Shown here piece after piece: positions 10,036 through 18,358 of a DNA stretch of 64,000 nucleotides; position 1 is the first letter of the stretch, and the number at the start of each line of letters is the position of its first letter. Both the position numbers and the translations under genes were made by a program. The notes under the pieces were generated by a model, which searched no databases, was not told the DNA's origin, and worked only from the letters and a program-made list of their open reading frames with translations. Location of the stretch: NCBI GenBank assembly GCA_009668205.1, contig WJYM01000001.1, forward strand, positions 124,001-188,000. Reading direction: 5' to 3'. This stretch comes from Enterobacteriaceae bacterium RIT691 (GTDB taxonomy: Bacteria; Pseudomonadota; Gammaproteobacteria; Enterobacterales; Enterobacteriaceae).

Positions 10036-10064
10036 CATATTGAATATGTGCATTTTACACATAT
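10036..10064. promoter_or_regulatory. two overlapping palindromes, probable MarR operator
   Basis: CATATTGAATATG (10036-10048) is a perfect palindrome with a single central base. ATATGTG and CACATAT (10044-10050 and 10058-10064) form a second one with a 7-base spacer. They lie between the divergent MarR and oxidoreductase genes, where an autoregulatory operator is expected. Confidence 0.65.
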
Positions 10065-10086
10065 CTCCCCTTATGAGGAATCTGTT

Positions 10087-11034
10087 ATGAAAGCCGCCGT
10101 TGTGTTTGATCCCGCGAAGGGACCTGTGTATGCCGATTTCGATTTACCCGTGGCTCAGGCAAATCAACAGTTAATTAGCGTCAAAGCCGCCGCCATCAGC
10201 CACGTGGTCAAAAGCCGTGCTTCCGGTAAACATTACAGTTTTGATGGCGTTCTGCCCTTTATTGCCGGCGTCGACGGCGTGGGCGTGACGCCTGAAGGTG
10301 AGCGCGTTTATTTTGTTTTCCCGCCCTCTCCCTGGGGCAGCATGGCGGAAGTTGCGCCGGTAAGTCGCTCGCAGTGCCTGGCAGTCCCCGATGCCCTGGA
10401 TGACACGACGGCCGCCGCCATGGCCAATCCCGGCATGTCTGCCTGGGCCGCGCTGGTCAATCGTGGCGGATTCAAAGCCGGAGAAACGGTGTTAATCAAT
10501 GGGGCCACAGGGAGTGCGGGCCAGCTGGCGGTGCAAATCGCCCGCTATCTGGGGGCGAAAAAAATCATTGCCACCGGGCGTAATGCTCAGGCACTGGCAA
10601 GTCTGGCGGCGGATGCCACCGTGCTGCTCACTGATGATGAAGCCGCGTTGAGCCTCGTGTTGAACGAGCACGCTGCGAAGCAGATTGATGTGGTGATCGA
10701 TTATCTGTGGGGCAATAGCGCATTAAGCCTGTTAAAAGCGCTGGCAAAACACACGCCAGGCGTGACCCCCGTGCGCTATGTGCAAGTGGGATCGTTAAGC
10801 GGGCAGGACATCCTGTTACCGAGCGCCGTGCTTCGTTCATCGCCCATCCAGTTAATGGGGAGCGGTATCGGCAGCCTTTCCCTACCGGAACTGGTCGGTG
10901 CGACCGGAGAGATGCTGAACAGCGCCGTGGCAGGAAAATTTACCATTGCCCACCAGGTTTGCCCGCTAGCCGATGTCGCGCAGGCCTGGCCTTTGGATGA
11001 CAGTAAGAACAGAACGGTATTTGTGGTGGCGTGA
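10087..11034 (+). CDS. quinone oxidoreductase-family (medium-chain) dehydrogenase
   Basis: A 315-residue NAD(P)H-dependent medium-chain dehydrogenase/reductase without the structural zinc cysteines, as in the quinone oxidoreductase branch. The nucleotide-binding loop is visible as INGATGSAGQLAVQIARYLG, followed by IIATGRN, typical of NADPH use. The N-terminal half is the GroES-like domain. ATG 10087 follows an ATGAGGAA ribosome site. The divergent MarR gene suggests induction by a reactive small molecule such as a quinone or enone. The substrate is unknown. Confidence 0.85.
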   Translation: MKAAVVFDPAKGPVYADFDLPVAQANQQLISVKAAAISHVVKSRASGKHYSFDGVLPFIAGVDGVGVTPEGERVYFVFPPSPWGSMAEVAPVSRSQCLAVPDALDDTTAAAMANPGMSAWAALVNRGGFKAGETVLINGATGSAGQLAVQIARYLGAKKIIATGRNAQALASLAADATVLLTDDEAALSLVLNEHAAKQIDVVIDYLWGNSALSLLKALAKHTPGVTPVRYVQVGSLSGQDILLPSAVLRSSPIQLMGSGIGSLSLPELVGATGEMLNSAVAGKFTIAHQVCPLADVAQAWPLDDSKNRTVFVVA

Positions 11035-11054
11035 TGTCCACAAAAAAGAAGGGG

Positions 11055-11083
11055 TTGCAAGTGGTAATGAGAAGCATTATCTT
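11055..11083 (+). promoter_or_regulatory. promoter with Fur box for the RyhB-like RNA
   Basis: The -35 TTGCAA (11055-11060) and -10 TATCTT (11078-11083) are 17 bp apart. GGTAATGAGAAGCATTATC (11063-11081) matches the 19-bp Fur consensus GATAATGATAATCATTATC at 16 of 19 positions and fills the spacer and -10, the usual placement for iron-dependent repression. Confidence 0.85.
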
Positions 11084-11089
11084 TATTAA

Positions 11090-11183
11090 CACCGAATAGT
11101 TGAGCAAATCACTTGGTTATTCGGTACGACATTGCTCACATTGCTTCCAGTATTATTTGCCCGCACCTGTGCGGGCTTTTTTT
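11090..11183 (+). ncRNA. ryhB: RyhB-family iron-responsive small RNA
   Basis: About 94 nt; E. coli RyhB is 90 nt. The order of elements is that of RyhB: a 5' hairpin (ACCGAATA/TATTCGGT at 11091-11098 and 11118-11125), an unstructured core, and a Rho-independent terminator (GCCCGCA/TGCGGGC at 11159-11165 and 11170-11176, then seven T). The core at 11126-11155, which begins ACGACATTGCTC and ends CCAGTATTA, is identical over 30 nt to the target-pairing core of E. coli RyhB as I know it. The 5' hairpin and terminator differ from E. coli RyhB. A Fur box overlaps the promoter. RyhB with Hfq represses iron-using proteins when iron is scarce. The site is unlike the E. coli ryhB location (between yhhX and yhhY), so it may be a second copy, as RyhB-2 is in Salmonella. 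No annotation tool was used. Confidence 0.9.
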
Positions 11184-11195
11184 ATCCCTGGAAAA

Positions 11196-11223
11196 CAAAA
11201 AACCTTCTCGCCTGGAGAAGGTT
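11196..11223 (-). terminator. terminator of the YSC84-like lipoprotein gene
   Basis: A 9-bp perfect stem AACCTTCTC/GAGAAGGTT (11201-11209 and 11215-11223) is preceded on the plus strand by A residues, giving a U tract for leftward transcription. It separates the lipoprotein gene from the converging small RNA. Confidence 0.75.
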
Positions 11224-11274
11224 TTGTACAAGGGCATCCCCTCCCACAGGAGAGAGAAGCAGAGCATTGCGCGC

Positions 11275-11862
11275 TTATCTTTTGTTCAGATCTTCATCCG
11301 GCCAGTATTTGTAGCCGTTCAGCATCGCCTGTGCCGCCAGACCTTTCTCGGTCATCTCATAAACGCTGACTTTCGCTGGCAACGTTTTGGTGTCTTTTGC
11401 CACCACGCTCGCAGAGGTGCCCATACCTGCGCCGGTGTCGTCGTATTTCGCCGCTGCGTTAGCATCTGCGCCGACAACATAGCCGTTGGTGATAAATTTA
11501 TTCATTGCTACACGGTCATGGAACACCAGTACGGTGCTGAGCTGCTTAATACCGACACCGACACCTGCACCGCCCTGCGCCATTTTCATGTAGGTATCTT
11601 TGCCGGAGTGCAAATCCTTAACTACGCCGTAGCCGCTGCCAAAACCGAACAGAAAGATTTTACTGCTGTTGCTGGAAAACACGGCATAACCTTCTGAATT
11701 GCGGATATCGCTGCGGGCTTCAGGATGCAGGTTATACAGCTGGGTCAGGGTATCGGTGCGCATTTTCTGGATAGTGGCACGTTGTTGGCTCGCGGTATCG
11801 CCCTTCGCGCTGCAGCCAGTGATTGCCAGCGCGGCAACCAGAAAGAGGCTTTTCAATTTCAT
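11275..11862 (-). CDS. YSC84/SYLF-type lipoprotein
   Basis: A 195-residue lipoprotein. The signal peptide MKLKSLFLVAALAITGC ends in the lipobox ITGC, so Cys17 would be acylated; the next residue is Ser, which favours the outer membrane. The mature part contains SEGYAVFSSNSSKIFLFGFGSGYGVV and glycine-rich segments (QGGAGVGVGIKQ) of the YSC84-related (SYLF, lipid-binding) family. The start at 11862 is set by the signal peptide; a longer frame extends upstream without support. Its role is probably in the envelope; nothing more specific can be said. Confidence 0.82.
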   Translation of the reverse strand: MKLKSLFLVAALAITGCSAKGDTASQQRATIQKMRTDTLTQLYNLHPEARSDIRNSEGYAVFSSNSSKIFLFGFGSGYGVVKDLHSGKDTYMKMAQGGAGVGVGIKQLSTVLVFHDRVAMNKFITNGYVVGADANAAAKYDDTGAGMGTSASVVAKDTKTLPAKVSVYEMTEKGLAAQAMLNGYKYWPDEDLNKR

Positions 11863-12429
11863 CGTAATTATCTGCTTAACATCAATAAAAGCCGGTATTG
11901 TAGGGAAATCAACCGAGGATGCGAGTAACGTGACGGCACAAGATGTAAGAAGTTTATTTTTAAATTTCAATTGGTCACACGTTTTCCTGCGCCATCATCA
12001 CCGCACCTCTACACCCCAACATAAGATCCTGCCTTTTTGCGGTATGTGCAGATGATCCTATGCCACCTGAATGACGTTAATTTTTTGCTGCGCAAATGAA
12101 TCTGACAATGCTTTCCTGCATTAAATTTCATGGCGTTATCTGTTACAAAGAAGAGTTCGCGCCCCCTCTTGCTCCACGCTTTACGCCTTGATAACGTCAC
12201 TGTTGACAAAGTGTGTTGAAGCGTTTTTTTTCAGGTGAGCTATGAGCGATGTAAACCCGTGCATGAGACGGGCAAATCAACGAGGCATGTAACCGCGCCC
12301 GGGCCCGTTACGGTTTACCGCCCCTTTACAAAGATATGCTTTTCCATACAGGTGTTGATGCTGCCACTTTTACGCAGGCTGAGTTACAATTGTCGGCTTA
12401 ATCTCAGCAGTAAGACTCAAGGAGAGTGC
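11863..12429. other. 567-bp gap between the lipoprotein gene and yciC
   Basis: E. coli carries ompW upstream of yciC, but no ompW-like frame is seen here. Short frames exist on both strands (for example 12009-12209, minus) but have no ribosome site or recognisable sequence. The region must hold the lipoprotein promoter (left) and the yciC promoter (right). A run of T residues lies at 12224-12231. Confidence 0.5.
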
Positions 12430-13173
12430 ATGTCTATCACGGCGAAGTCCGTTTACCGTGACACGGGTAATTTTTTTCGTAATCAGTTTGTTACCATTTT
12501 ACTGATTGCCTTGTTGTGTGCCTTTATCACGGTGGTGTTGGGTCATGCGTTTTCGCCAAGCGATGAACAGCTTGCGCTGCTGAAGGAGGGAGATAATCTT
12601 GCGGGTAGCGCCGGGCTGTTTGAACTGGTGCAGAACATGACGCCAGAACAACAGCAAATTCTGCTGCGGGCGTCGGCGGCCTCCACCTTCTCAGGTCTGG
12701 TGGGTAATGCCATTCTTGCGGGCGGTGTGCTGTTAATGATTCAGATGATCTCCGCAGGCCAACGCGTCAGCGCGCTGCGTGCCATCGGTGCCAGCGCCCC
12801 TGTGCTGCCAAAACTGCTGCTGCTGATCCTGGCCACCACGTTCCTGGTGCAGATGGGCGTCATGCTGGTCGTCGTCCCTGGGGTATTGCTGGCCATTGTC
12901 CTCGCATTCGCGCCAATCATGCTGGTACAGGACAAGCTCGGCATCTTCAACTCCATGCGCAGCAGCATACGTCTGGCGTGGGGCAATATGCGTCTGGTCG
13001 CCCCGGCAGTGATGGGCTGGCTGTTGGCCAAAACGGCGTTACTGATGTTTGCGCCTAATTTTGCCGTGCTGTCCCCTAACGTCGGTGCCGTGGTAGTGAA
13101 CTGCATCAGCAACCTGATTTCCGCTTTGTTGCTGATCTATTTATTCCGCCTGTATATGCTTATTCGTAACTGA
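12430..13173 (+). CDS. yciC: YciC family inner-membrane protein (UPF0259)
   Basis: A 247-residue polytopic membrane protein, the same length as E. coli YciC and similar throughout ([20 protein letters not shown]). About six hydrophobic helices are visible, starting with [22 protein letters not shown] 12430 follows an AAGGAGAG ribosome site. It leads the yciC-yciB-yciA group found together in enterobacteria. The biochemical role is not known to me. Confidence 0.93.
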   Translation: MSITAKSVYRDTGNFFRNQFVTILLIALLCAFITVVLGHAFSPSDEQLALLKEGDNLAGSAGLFELVQNMTPEQQQILLRASAASTFSGLVGNAILAGGVLLMIQMISAGQRVSALRAIGASAPVLPKLLLLILATTFLVQMGVMLVVVPGVLLAIVLAFAPIMLVQDKLGIFNSMRSSIRLAWGNMRLVAPAVMGWLLAKTALLMFAPNFAVLSPNVGAVVVNCISNLISALLLIYLFRLYMLIRN

Positions 13174-13224
13174 TCCCTGAGCGCCCGGAGTCCCCGGGCC
13201 TCTACTGAACGACGGACTTGATGT

Positions 13225-13767
13225 ATGAAGCAGTTTCTCGATTTCTTACCGCTGGTAGTGTTCTTCGCCTTCTACAAACTGTATGACATTTATGCGGCCA
13301 CCACGGCGCTGATCGTCGCCACCGCCGTGGTGCTTATCTACAGCTGGTTGCGCTATCGTAAAGTTGAAAAGATGGCGCTGGTCACGTTTGTGATCGTCGC
13401 CGTGTTCGGTGGCCTGACCCTGTTCTTCCATAATGATGAATTTATCAAATGGAAAGTGACCGTGATTTACGGCCTGTTTGCCCTGGCCCTGCTGGTCAGC
13501 CAGTGGATAATGAAAAAACCGCTGATCCAACGCATGCTGGGTAAAGAGCTGACGCTGCCGCAGTTCGTTTGGTCGCGTTTGAATATCGCCTGGGCCGTGT
13601 TCTTTATCCTGTGCGGTCTGGCGAATATCTATATTGCCTTCTGGCTGCCACAGAATATCTGGGTGAACTTCAAAGTCTTCGGTCTGACCGCACTGACGCT
13701 GGTCTTCACCTTGTTGAGCGGAGTTTATATCTACCGCCACATGCCCGCGGAAGAAAAAAATGACTGA
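13225..13767 (+). CDS. yciB: septation protein A / intracellular septation membrane protein
   Basis: A 180-residue inner-membrane protein of the YciB/IspZ family with about five TM helices and the N-terminus [22 protein letters not shown]. coli YciB affects cell-envelope synthesis and septation and interacts with elongation and division proteins. The last 8 bp overlap yciA, so the two are translated together. It lies 51 bp after yciC. Confidence 0.94.
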   Translation: MKQFLDFLPLVVFFAFYKLYDIYAATTALIVATAVVLIYSWLRYRKVEKMALVTFVIVAVFGGLTLFFHNDEFIKWKVTVIYGLFALALLVSQWIMKKPLIQRMLGKELTLPQFVWSRLNIAWAVFFILCGLANIYIAFWLPQNIWVNFKVFGLTALTLVFTLLSGVYIYRHMPAEEKND

Positions 13768-14158
13768 CAGCAATAACCTGCCGGTTGGCGATTTAGTCTT
13801 ACGCACCCTGGCGATGCCCGCCGATACCAACGCCAATGGCGATATTTTTGGCGGCTGGCTGATGTCACAGATGGATCTTGGCGGCGCAATCATGGCCAAA
13901 GAGATTGCTCAGGGCCGCGTTGTCACGGTGCGGGTCGAAGGGATGACGTTTTTACGTCCGGTCGCCGTCGGCGATGTGGTGTGTTGCTATGCGCGTTGCA
14001 CTAAACGCGGTAACACCTCCATCACCATCAATATTGAAGTGTGGGTGAAAAAAGTGGCGTCCGAGCCTATCGGGCAGCGCTACAAGGCGACAGAAGCCCT
14101 GTTTATCTATGTGGCGGTAGACAGCGAAGGAAAACCTCGCCCGCTGCCAGCAGCGTAA
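13760..14158 (+). CDS. yciA: acyl-CoA thioesterase
   Basis: A 132-residue hot-dog-fold thioesterase that hydrolyses acyl-CoA esters. The segment [19 protein letters not shown] carries the catalytic Asp of the YciA type, and the [15 protein letters not shown] strand follows. It overlaps yciB by 8 bp. A bidirectional terminator follows. In E. coli the convergent neighbour across that terminator is tonB; here it is yniB. Confidence 0.95.
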   Translation: MTDSNNLPVGDLVLRTLAMPADTNANGDIFGGWLMSQMDLGGAIMAKEIAQGRVVTVRVEGMTFLRPVAVGDVVCCYARCTKRGNTSITINIEVWVKKVASEPIGQRYKATEALFIYVAVDSEGKPRPLPAA

Positions 14159-14164
14159 CACTTT

Positions 14165-14194
14165 AAAAGCCGGTCAATCATGACCGGCTTTTTT
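14165..14194. terminator. bidirectional terminator between yciA and yniB
   Basis: A 12-bp perfect stem AAAAGCCGGTCA/TGACCGGCTTTT (14165-14176 and 14181-14192) with an ATCA loop and A/T tails on both sides serves both converging genes. It marks the junction of two regions that are far apart in E. coli. Confidence 0.92.
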
Positions 14195-14197
14195 ACA

Positions 14198-14734
14198 TCA
14201 CAAAAAGCCGAGCAGCTTAAAGAAGAAGTAGCCGATAACGATCACCACGACCGGCAGCACATACAGCGGGAAAATCTGCAGCAGAATCGTATGGTGCGGA
14301 ACCACAATTTTTTCTTCAATCTGCTGTTTGGTTAATCCCTCTGGCCCTTTCGCTTTCTCAAGAATCAGCTGATCCTCAACGCCTTCGCGCAAAAATTTGG
14401 TCTGGCGACTCATACGCGCTCCGGAGGCCTGCAGCGCCATCCCGATAAACACCAGCGCGAAAATAATCCAGAAGCCAATATTCAGGCTGTGGTGAAAATC
14501 AGGCAGCGGTGAGTTGTACCAGAAAAAATTCAGGAACGGTGTGTTGAAGCGGACCATTTCAATCATTACGTGAGCGAAATCCAGCAACACGGCGTCAATG
14601 CCTGGCTGTTTTTCACTGTGCTCATACATGAATTTGAAGACCGAAATGAGCGTTGAGAGCACAGCGGGAATGAAGATAACCCAACCTAAAATGCGCTTAA
14701 GTACGGCAATGCGTCCCGCTTGTTGATACGTCAT
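14198..14734 (-). CDS. yniB: YniB family membrane protein
   Basis: A 178-residue protein closely similar to E. coli YniB (MTYQQAGRIAVLKRILGWVIFIPA at the N-terminus and YFFFKLLGFL at the C-terminus). Hydrophobic segments near residues 15-35, 90-110 and 155-175 suggest an inner-membrane location, with a charged middle section (REGVEDQLILEKAKG). It is divergent from hxpB, as in E. coli. The function is unknown. Confidence 0.92.
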   Translation of the reverse strand: MTYQQAGRIAVLKRILGWVIFIPAVLSTLISVFKFMYEHSEKQPGIDAVLLDFAHVMIEMVRFNTPFLNFFWYNSPLPDFHHSLNIGFWIIFALVFIGMALQASGARMSRQTKFLREGVEDQLILEKAKGPEGLTKQQIEEKIVVPHHTILLQIFPLYVLPVVVIVIGYFFFKLLGFL

Positions 14735-14871
14735 GGATTCCCCTTGTTCAGACGCGCTTATGTTTCGCTGTAAGTCTACCCTGAGTTACACCTTTTCGCC
14801 TGCGCTTTAAAAGCGATATGGTGTAGGATGAATCCTGCCTCTGCGGCTTATTCACTTACAGGAGTAACCTT

Positions 14872-15540
14872 ATGACTGCTCAGCGACAAATTGCTGCCGC
14901 TATTTTCGATATGGATGGTTTACTGATTGATTCCGAACCGCTTTGGGACCAGGCCGAGCTCGGTACCCTTGCCGAAATCGGCGTGGATATCTCGCGGCGT
15001 GCCGAACTGCCGGACACGCTGGGTCTGCGCATTGATATGGTGGTGGAACTGTGGTTTGCACAGCAGCCATGGACGGGTCCGAGCCGCGAAGAAGTGACTG
15101 CGCGTATTATCAGCCGCGCCATTGAGCTCGTCGACCAGCAGCGCCCTCTGCTGCCGGGCGTGCACGAAGCCATCGCGCTGTGCAAAGGCAACGGCCTGAA
15201 AGTGGGTCTGGCGTCGGCCTCTCCGCTGCATATGCTCGAGAAAGTGCTGGAAATGTTTGGGCTGCGCGCGCAGTTTGATGCGCTGTCCTCCGCAGAAACG
15301 CTGCCCTACAGCAAACCGCATCCGCAGGTTTACCTGAACTGTGCCGCCAGCCTGGGTGTCAATCCGCTGAACTGCGTGGCCCTGGAAGATTCCGTTAACG
15401 GCATGATTGCCAGCAAAGCGGCGCGTATGCGTTCTGTGGTGGTACCGGAACACGCCAATTTTGCCGATGCCCGTTACGTGTTGGCCGACACTAAACTCTC
15501 CTCTCTGGAACAGCTGACAGCCGCGCATCTGCTGGGCTAA
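14872..15540 (+). CDS. hxpB: hexitol-phosphatase / 2-deoxyglucose-6-phosphatase (HAD family)
   Basis: A 222-residue haloacid-dehalogenase phosphatase. The nucleophile motif DMDGLLIDSEP starts at Asp13 with Asp15 as general acid. ASASP is motif II, and the KPHP and LEDSVNG segments are motifs III and IV. E. coli HxpB (YniC) dephosphorylates sugar phosphates such as 2-deoxyglucose-6-phosphate and hexitol phosphates. The ATG follows an AGGAG site. A hairpin 3' of the gene (15549-15577) probably ends the transcript. Confidence 0.94.
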   Translation: MTAQRQIAAAIFDMDGLLIDSEPLWDQAELGTLAEIGVDISRRAELPDTLGLRIDMVVELWFAQQPWTGPSREEVTARIISRAIELVDQQRPLLPGVHEAIALCKGNGLKVGLASASPLHMLEKVLEMFGLRAQFDALSSAETLPYSKPHPQVYLNCAASLGVNPLNCVALEDSVNGMIASKAARMRSVVVPEHANFADARYVLADTKLSSLEQLTAAHLLG

Positions 15541-15548
15541 CGCCTTTT

Positions 15549-15580
15549 AATCTGGCAGCATCACCCGTTGCCAGATTATT
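15549..15580 (+). terminator. hairpin after hxpB
   Basis: A 9-bp stem AATCTGGCA/TGCCAGATT (15549-15557 and 15569-15577) with an 11-base loop is followed by ATTTC. The U tract is poor, so it may be a weak terminator. Confidence 0.5.
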
Positions 15581-15637
15581 TCAATATTCTGACAAACAGT
15601 TACACCGTCACCTCTTCCGTCTACTGGATAAAAACCC

Positions 15638-15657
15638 TATACTGTATGAATTAACAG
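15638..15657 (+). promoter_or_regulatory. LexA box and -10 element of ydjM
   Basis: CTGTATGAATTAACAG (15642-15657) fits the LexA pattern CTGT-N8-ACAG. It overlaps a TATACT -10 (15638-15643), 16 bp ahead of ydjM. E. coli ydjM is a known SOS gene, so SOS control is conserved here. Confidence 0.88.
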
Positions 15658-15673
15658 TTTGCTGAGTTTTATC

Positions 15674-16264
15674 ATGACAGCCGAAGGCCACCTGCTCTTT
15701 TCTATTGCCTGTGCAGTGTTTGCCAAAAATGCCGAACTGACCCCCGTTCTGGCGCAGGGCGACTGGTGGCATATTGTTCCTGCGGCTGTTGCGACCTGCC
15801 TGCTGCCGGATATCGATCATCCAAAGTCGCTGCTTGGCCAGCGGTTGAGCTGGATAGCCAAACCTATCGCCCGACTGTGCGGACATCGTGGATTTACGCA
15901 CAGTCTGTTGGCGGTCTTTGCGAGCCTGACCCTGTTTTATCTTAAGGTGCCGGAAACCTGGCTTGTTCCTGCCGATGCCCTTCAGGGGATGGTTCTCGGC
16001 TATCTGAGCCATATTCTTGCCGATATGCTCACCCCGGCGGGCGTTCCGTTACTGTGGCCCTGCCGTTGGCGCTTCCGCCTGCCGATTCTCGCCCCCCGTA
16101 AAGGCAACCAGCTTGAGCGGGTACTGTGCATGGCCCTGTTTGTTTATGCGGTATGGATGCCGCAGTCCATGCCGGATAATAGCGCCGTCCGCTGGTCATC
16201 AAACCTGATTGGCTCGCTGCAGCTGCGCTTCGATCGGTTTATTAATCACCAGACCGGACATTAA
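15674..16264 (+). CDS. ydjM: SOS-induced inner-membrane metal-dependent hydrolase family protein
   Basis: A 196-residue membrane protein of the YdjM/LexA-regulated family, with the N-terminus MTAEGHLLFSIACAVFAKNA. Conserved His/Asp residues are in LLPDIDHPKS, HRGFTHSLL and HILADMLTPAGVPLLWP, which form the metal site of this membrane hydrolase family. ATG 15674 matches the E. coli start. The LexA box immediately upstream indicates DNA-damage induction. The physiological substrate is unknown. Confidence 0.93.
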   Translation: MTAEGHLLFSIACAVFAKNAELTPVLAQGDWWHIVPAAVATCLLPDIDHPKSLLGQRLSWIAKPIARLCGHRGFTHSLLAVFASLTLFYLKVPETWLVPADALQGMVLGYLSHILADMLTPAGVPLLWPCRWRFRLPILAPRKGNQLERVLCMALFVYAVWMPQSMPDNSAVRWSSNLIGSLQLRFDRFINHQTGH

Positions 16265-16394
16265 ACCGGCGAAACTATTCCTTTTGCTATAAACAATTCC
16301 ATTTGGATATAAGCGCTGCATCACACTTCTGCTACTCTTGCGCCATTACAGTCGGTCCGAAACAGGGCCGTAGAATGACATCAGGAGAACGGGG

Positions 16395-17786
16395 ATGAAT
16401 TTTCCATTAATAGCGAACGTGATTGTGTTCGTGGTGCTGCTTTTTGCTCTGGCGCAAACCCGACATAAGCAGTGGAGTCTGGCAAAGAAAGTGCTGGTGG
16501 GGCTTGGGATCGGTGTGGTCTTCGGTCTGGCTCTGCAGCTGATTTACGGTTCTGAAAATCCGGTTCTGAAGGATTCCATTCAGTGGTTCAACATCGTCGG
16601 TAACGGCTATGTACAACTGCTGCAGATGATCGTTATGCCGCTGGTTTTTGCATCGATTCTGAGTGCCGTTGCGCGTCTGCATAATGCTTCTCAGCTGGGT
16701 AAAATCAGCTTCCTGACCATCGGGACACTGCTGTTCACCACGCTGATTGCCGCACTGGTCGGTGTGCTGGTGACCAACCTCTTCGGCCTCACCGCAGAAG
16801 GTCTGGTACAGGGAACCGCTGAAACCGCACGTCTGAACGCCATCCAGAGCACCTATGTCGGTAAAGTTGCCGACCTGAGCGTGCCTCAGCTGCTGCTGTC
16901 CTTCGTGCCGAAAAACCCGTTTGCCGATCTCACGGGCGCAAACCCAACCTCGATTATCAGCATTGTGATTTTCGCGGCGTTCCTGGGTGTCGCGGCACTG
17001 AAACTGCTGAAAGATGACGAGCCGAAAGGCCAGCGCGTACTGACCGCCATCGACACCCTGCAGGCCTGGGTGATGAAGCTGGTGCGTCTGGTGATGCAGC
17101 TGACCCCTTACGGCGTGCTGGCGCTGATGACCAAAGTGGTTGCCGGTTCAAACCTGCAGGACATCATCAAGCTCGGTAGCTTCGTTATCGCCTCTTATTT
17201 GGGTCTGGCAATCATGTTCGTGGTTCATGGCCTGCTGCTGAGCGTGAACGGTGTGAACCCGCTGAAATACTTCCGTAAAGTGTGGCCGGTCATCACCTTC
17301 GCCTTCACCAGTCGTTCCAGTGCAGCCTCCATTCCACTGAACGTGGAAGCACAGACCCGTCGTCTGGGCGTGCCTGAATCCATTGCCAGCTTCTCAGCAT
17401 CCTTCGGGGCGACCATTGGTCAGAACGGTTGTGCAGGCCTGTATCCTGCGATGCTGGCGGTGATGGTTGCGCCAACGGTCGGCATCAACCCGCTGGATCC
17501 GATGTGGATTGCCACGCTGGTTGGGATTGTGACCGTGAGCTCTGCAGGCGTAGCGGGTGTGGGTGGCGGTGCAACATTTGCTGCACTGATCGTCCTGCCA
17601 GCCATGGGTCTGCCCGTCACCCTGGTCGCTCTGCTGATTTCCGTTGAACCGCTGATCGACATGGGTCGTACGGCGCTGAACGTCAACGGTGCCATGACCG
17701 CCGGAACCCTGACCAGCCAGTGGCTGCGCCAGACCGACAAAGCGGTACTGGAAAGCGAAGACGAAGTCGAGCTGGCTCACCGCTAA
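16395..17786 (+). CDS. tcyP: L-cystine:cation symporter
   Basis: A 463-residue transporter of the dicarboxylate/amino acid:cation symporter family, nearly identical along its length to E. coli YdjN/TcyP, the low-affinity cystine and sulfocysteine importer. The family signature is visible in [18 protein letters not shown], the [11 protein letters not shown] hairpin serine run and [20 protein letters not shown] 16395 is preceded by an AGGAGAACGGGG ribosome site. A clear terminator follows the stop. Confidence 0.96.
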   Translation: MNFPLIANVIVFVVLLFALAQTRHKQWSLAKKVLVGLGIGVVFGLALQLIYGSENPVLKDSIQWFNIVGNGYVQLLQMIVMPLVFASILSAVARLHNASQLGKISFLTIGTLLFTTLIAALVGVLVTNLFGLTAEGLVQGTAETARLNAIQSTYVGKVADLSVPQLLLSFVPKNPFADLTGANPTSIISIVIFAAFLGVAALKLLKDDEPKGQRVLTAIDTLQAWVMKLVRLVMQLTPYGVLALMTKVVAGSNLQDIIKLGSFVIASYLGLAIMFVVHGLLLSVNGVNPLKYFRKVWPVITFAFTSRSSAASIPLNVEAQTRRLGVPESIASFSASFGATIGQNGCAGLYPAMLAVMVAPTVGINPLDPMWIATLVGIVTVSSAGVAGVGGGATFAALIVLPAMGLPVTLVALLISVEPLIDMGRTALNVNGAMTAGTLTSQWLRQTDKAVLESEDEVELAHR

Positions 17787-17804
17787 TCGCTTCGCCCTGC
17801 CCAA

Positions 17805-17834
17805 TAAAAAAGCGCCCTGTCAGGCGCTTTTTTT
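17805..17834 (+). terminator. terminator of tcyP
   Basis: The stem AGCGCC/GGCGCT (17811-17816 and 17823-17828) is extended by A-T pairs, with loop CTGTCA and a run of T residues to 17834. Confidence 0.92.
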
Positions 17835-17910
17835 TATGCTTTTTTACCACACGGTTGGCTTGTCGATTGGAGAAGGCGCTGCCGCATCCCGCCACACAGC
17901 GCAGTACGAC

Positions 17911-18153
17911 TTACCCTTCGACTTCCCCGTCCTGACGGATTTGTACCGCCCAGCGCTGCGCCGATTCCGGCACGCTGAACGCCTGCGAACGCTTAAAGCT
18001 TTCGCCCATCAGCACAAAGGCCACATACTTGCCCCGCAGCAGCCACACATCCCGAAAGCCTTCGACCTTTGAGGCGTGATCCGGTGGAGCCGGTTCGACA
18101 CGAGGCACATAGCTGATAACAGGACGGTTATTGGATTGACGCAGCGGTTTCAT
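17911..18153 (-). CDS. cedA: cell division activator CedA
   Basis: An 80-residue protein closely similar to E. coli CedA (MKPLRQSNNRPVISYVPR, FRDVWLLRGKYVAFVLMGESF, FSVPESAQRWA). CedA activates division that has been blocked by over-replication and has been found bound to RNA polymerase. The start at 18153 matches the E. coli N-terminus; an ATG seven codons upstream (18174) is possible. The katE and ydjO genes that flank cedA in E. coli are missing here. Confidence 0.92.
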   Translation of the reverse strand: MKPLRQSNNRPVISYVPRVEPAPPDHASKVEGFRDVWLLRGKYVAFVLMGESFKRSQAFSVPESAQRWAVQIRQDGEVEG

Positions 18154-18277
18154 AAGCGGAAAAGCACCAGACATAAAACAGAATCAGACCCCTATAATAG
18201 CCGATTGTGGCCCTCACCGTCGCGCCTTGTGTGCGAATGATATAAAGAAAACGCGGGACAGCGCGCGGATTTCAGAC

Positions 18278-18305
18278 AAAAAAATACCGGGCATAGATAA
18301 CCCGG
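18278..18305 (-). terminator. terminator of the chb operon
   Basis: Read leftward, the CCGGG/CCCGG stem (18287-18291 and 18301-18305) is followed by TAT and a run of seven T (A residues 18278-18284 on the plus strand). It is 54 bp beyond the chbG stop. Confidence 0.8.
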
Positions 18306-18358
18306 CCTAACCCCTCACATCATGCCCGCGGAGGAAACCGGGCACCAAAAATTACAGC

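Noticed and set aside
11100-11369. Short plus-strand frames across the small RNA and the lipoprotein 3' end
   Set aside because: They run through the RyhB-like core and a terminator and lack ribosome sites; the RNA explains the conservation.
12009-12209. A 66-codon minus-strand frame upstream of yciC
   Set aside because: Composition is not protein-like and no start signal or neighbour supports it.
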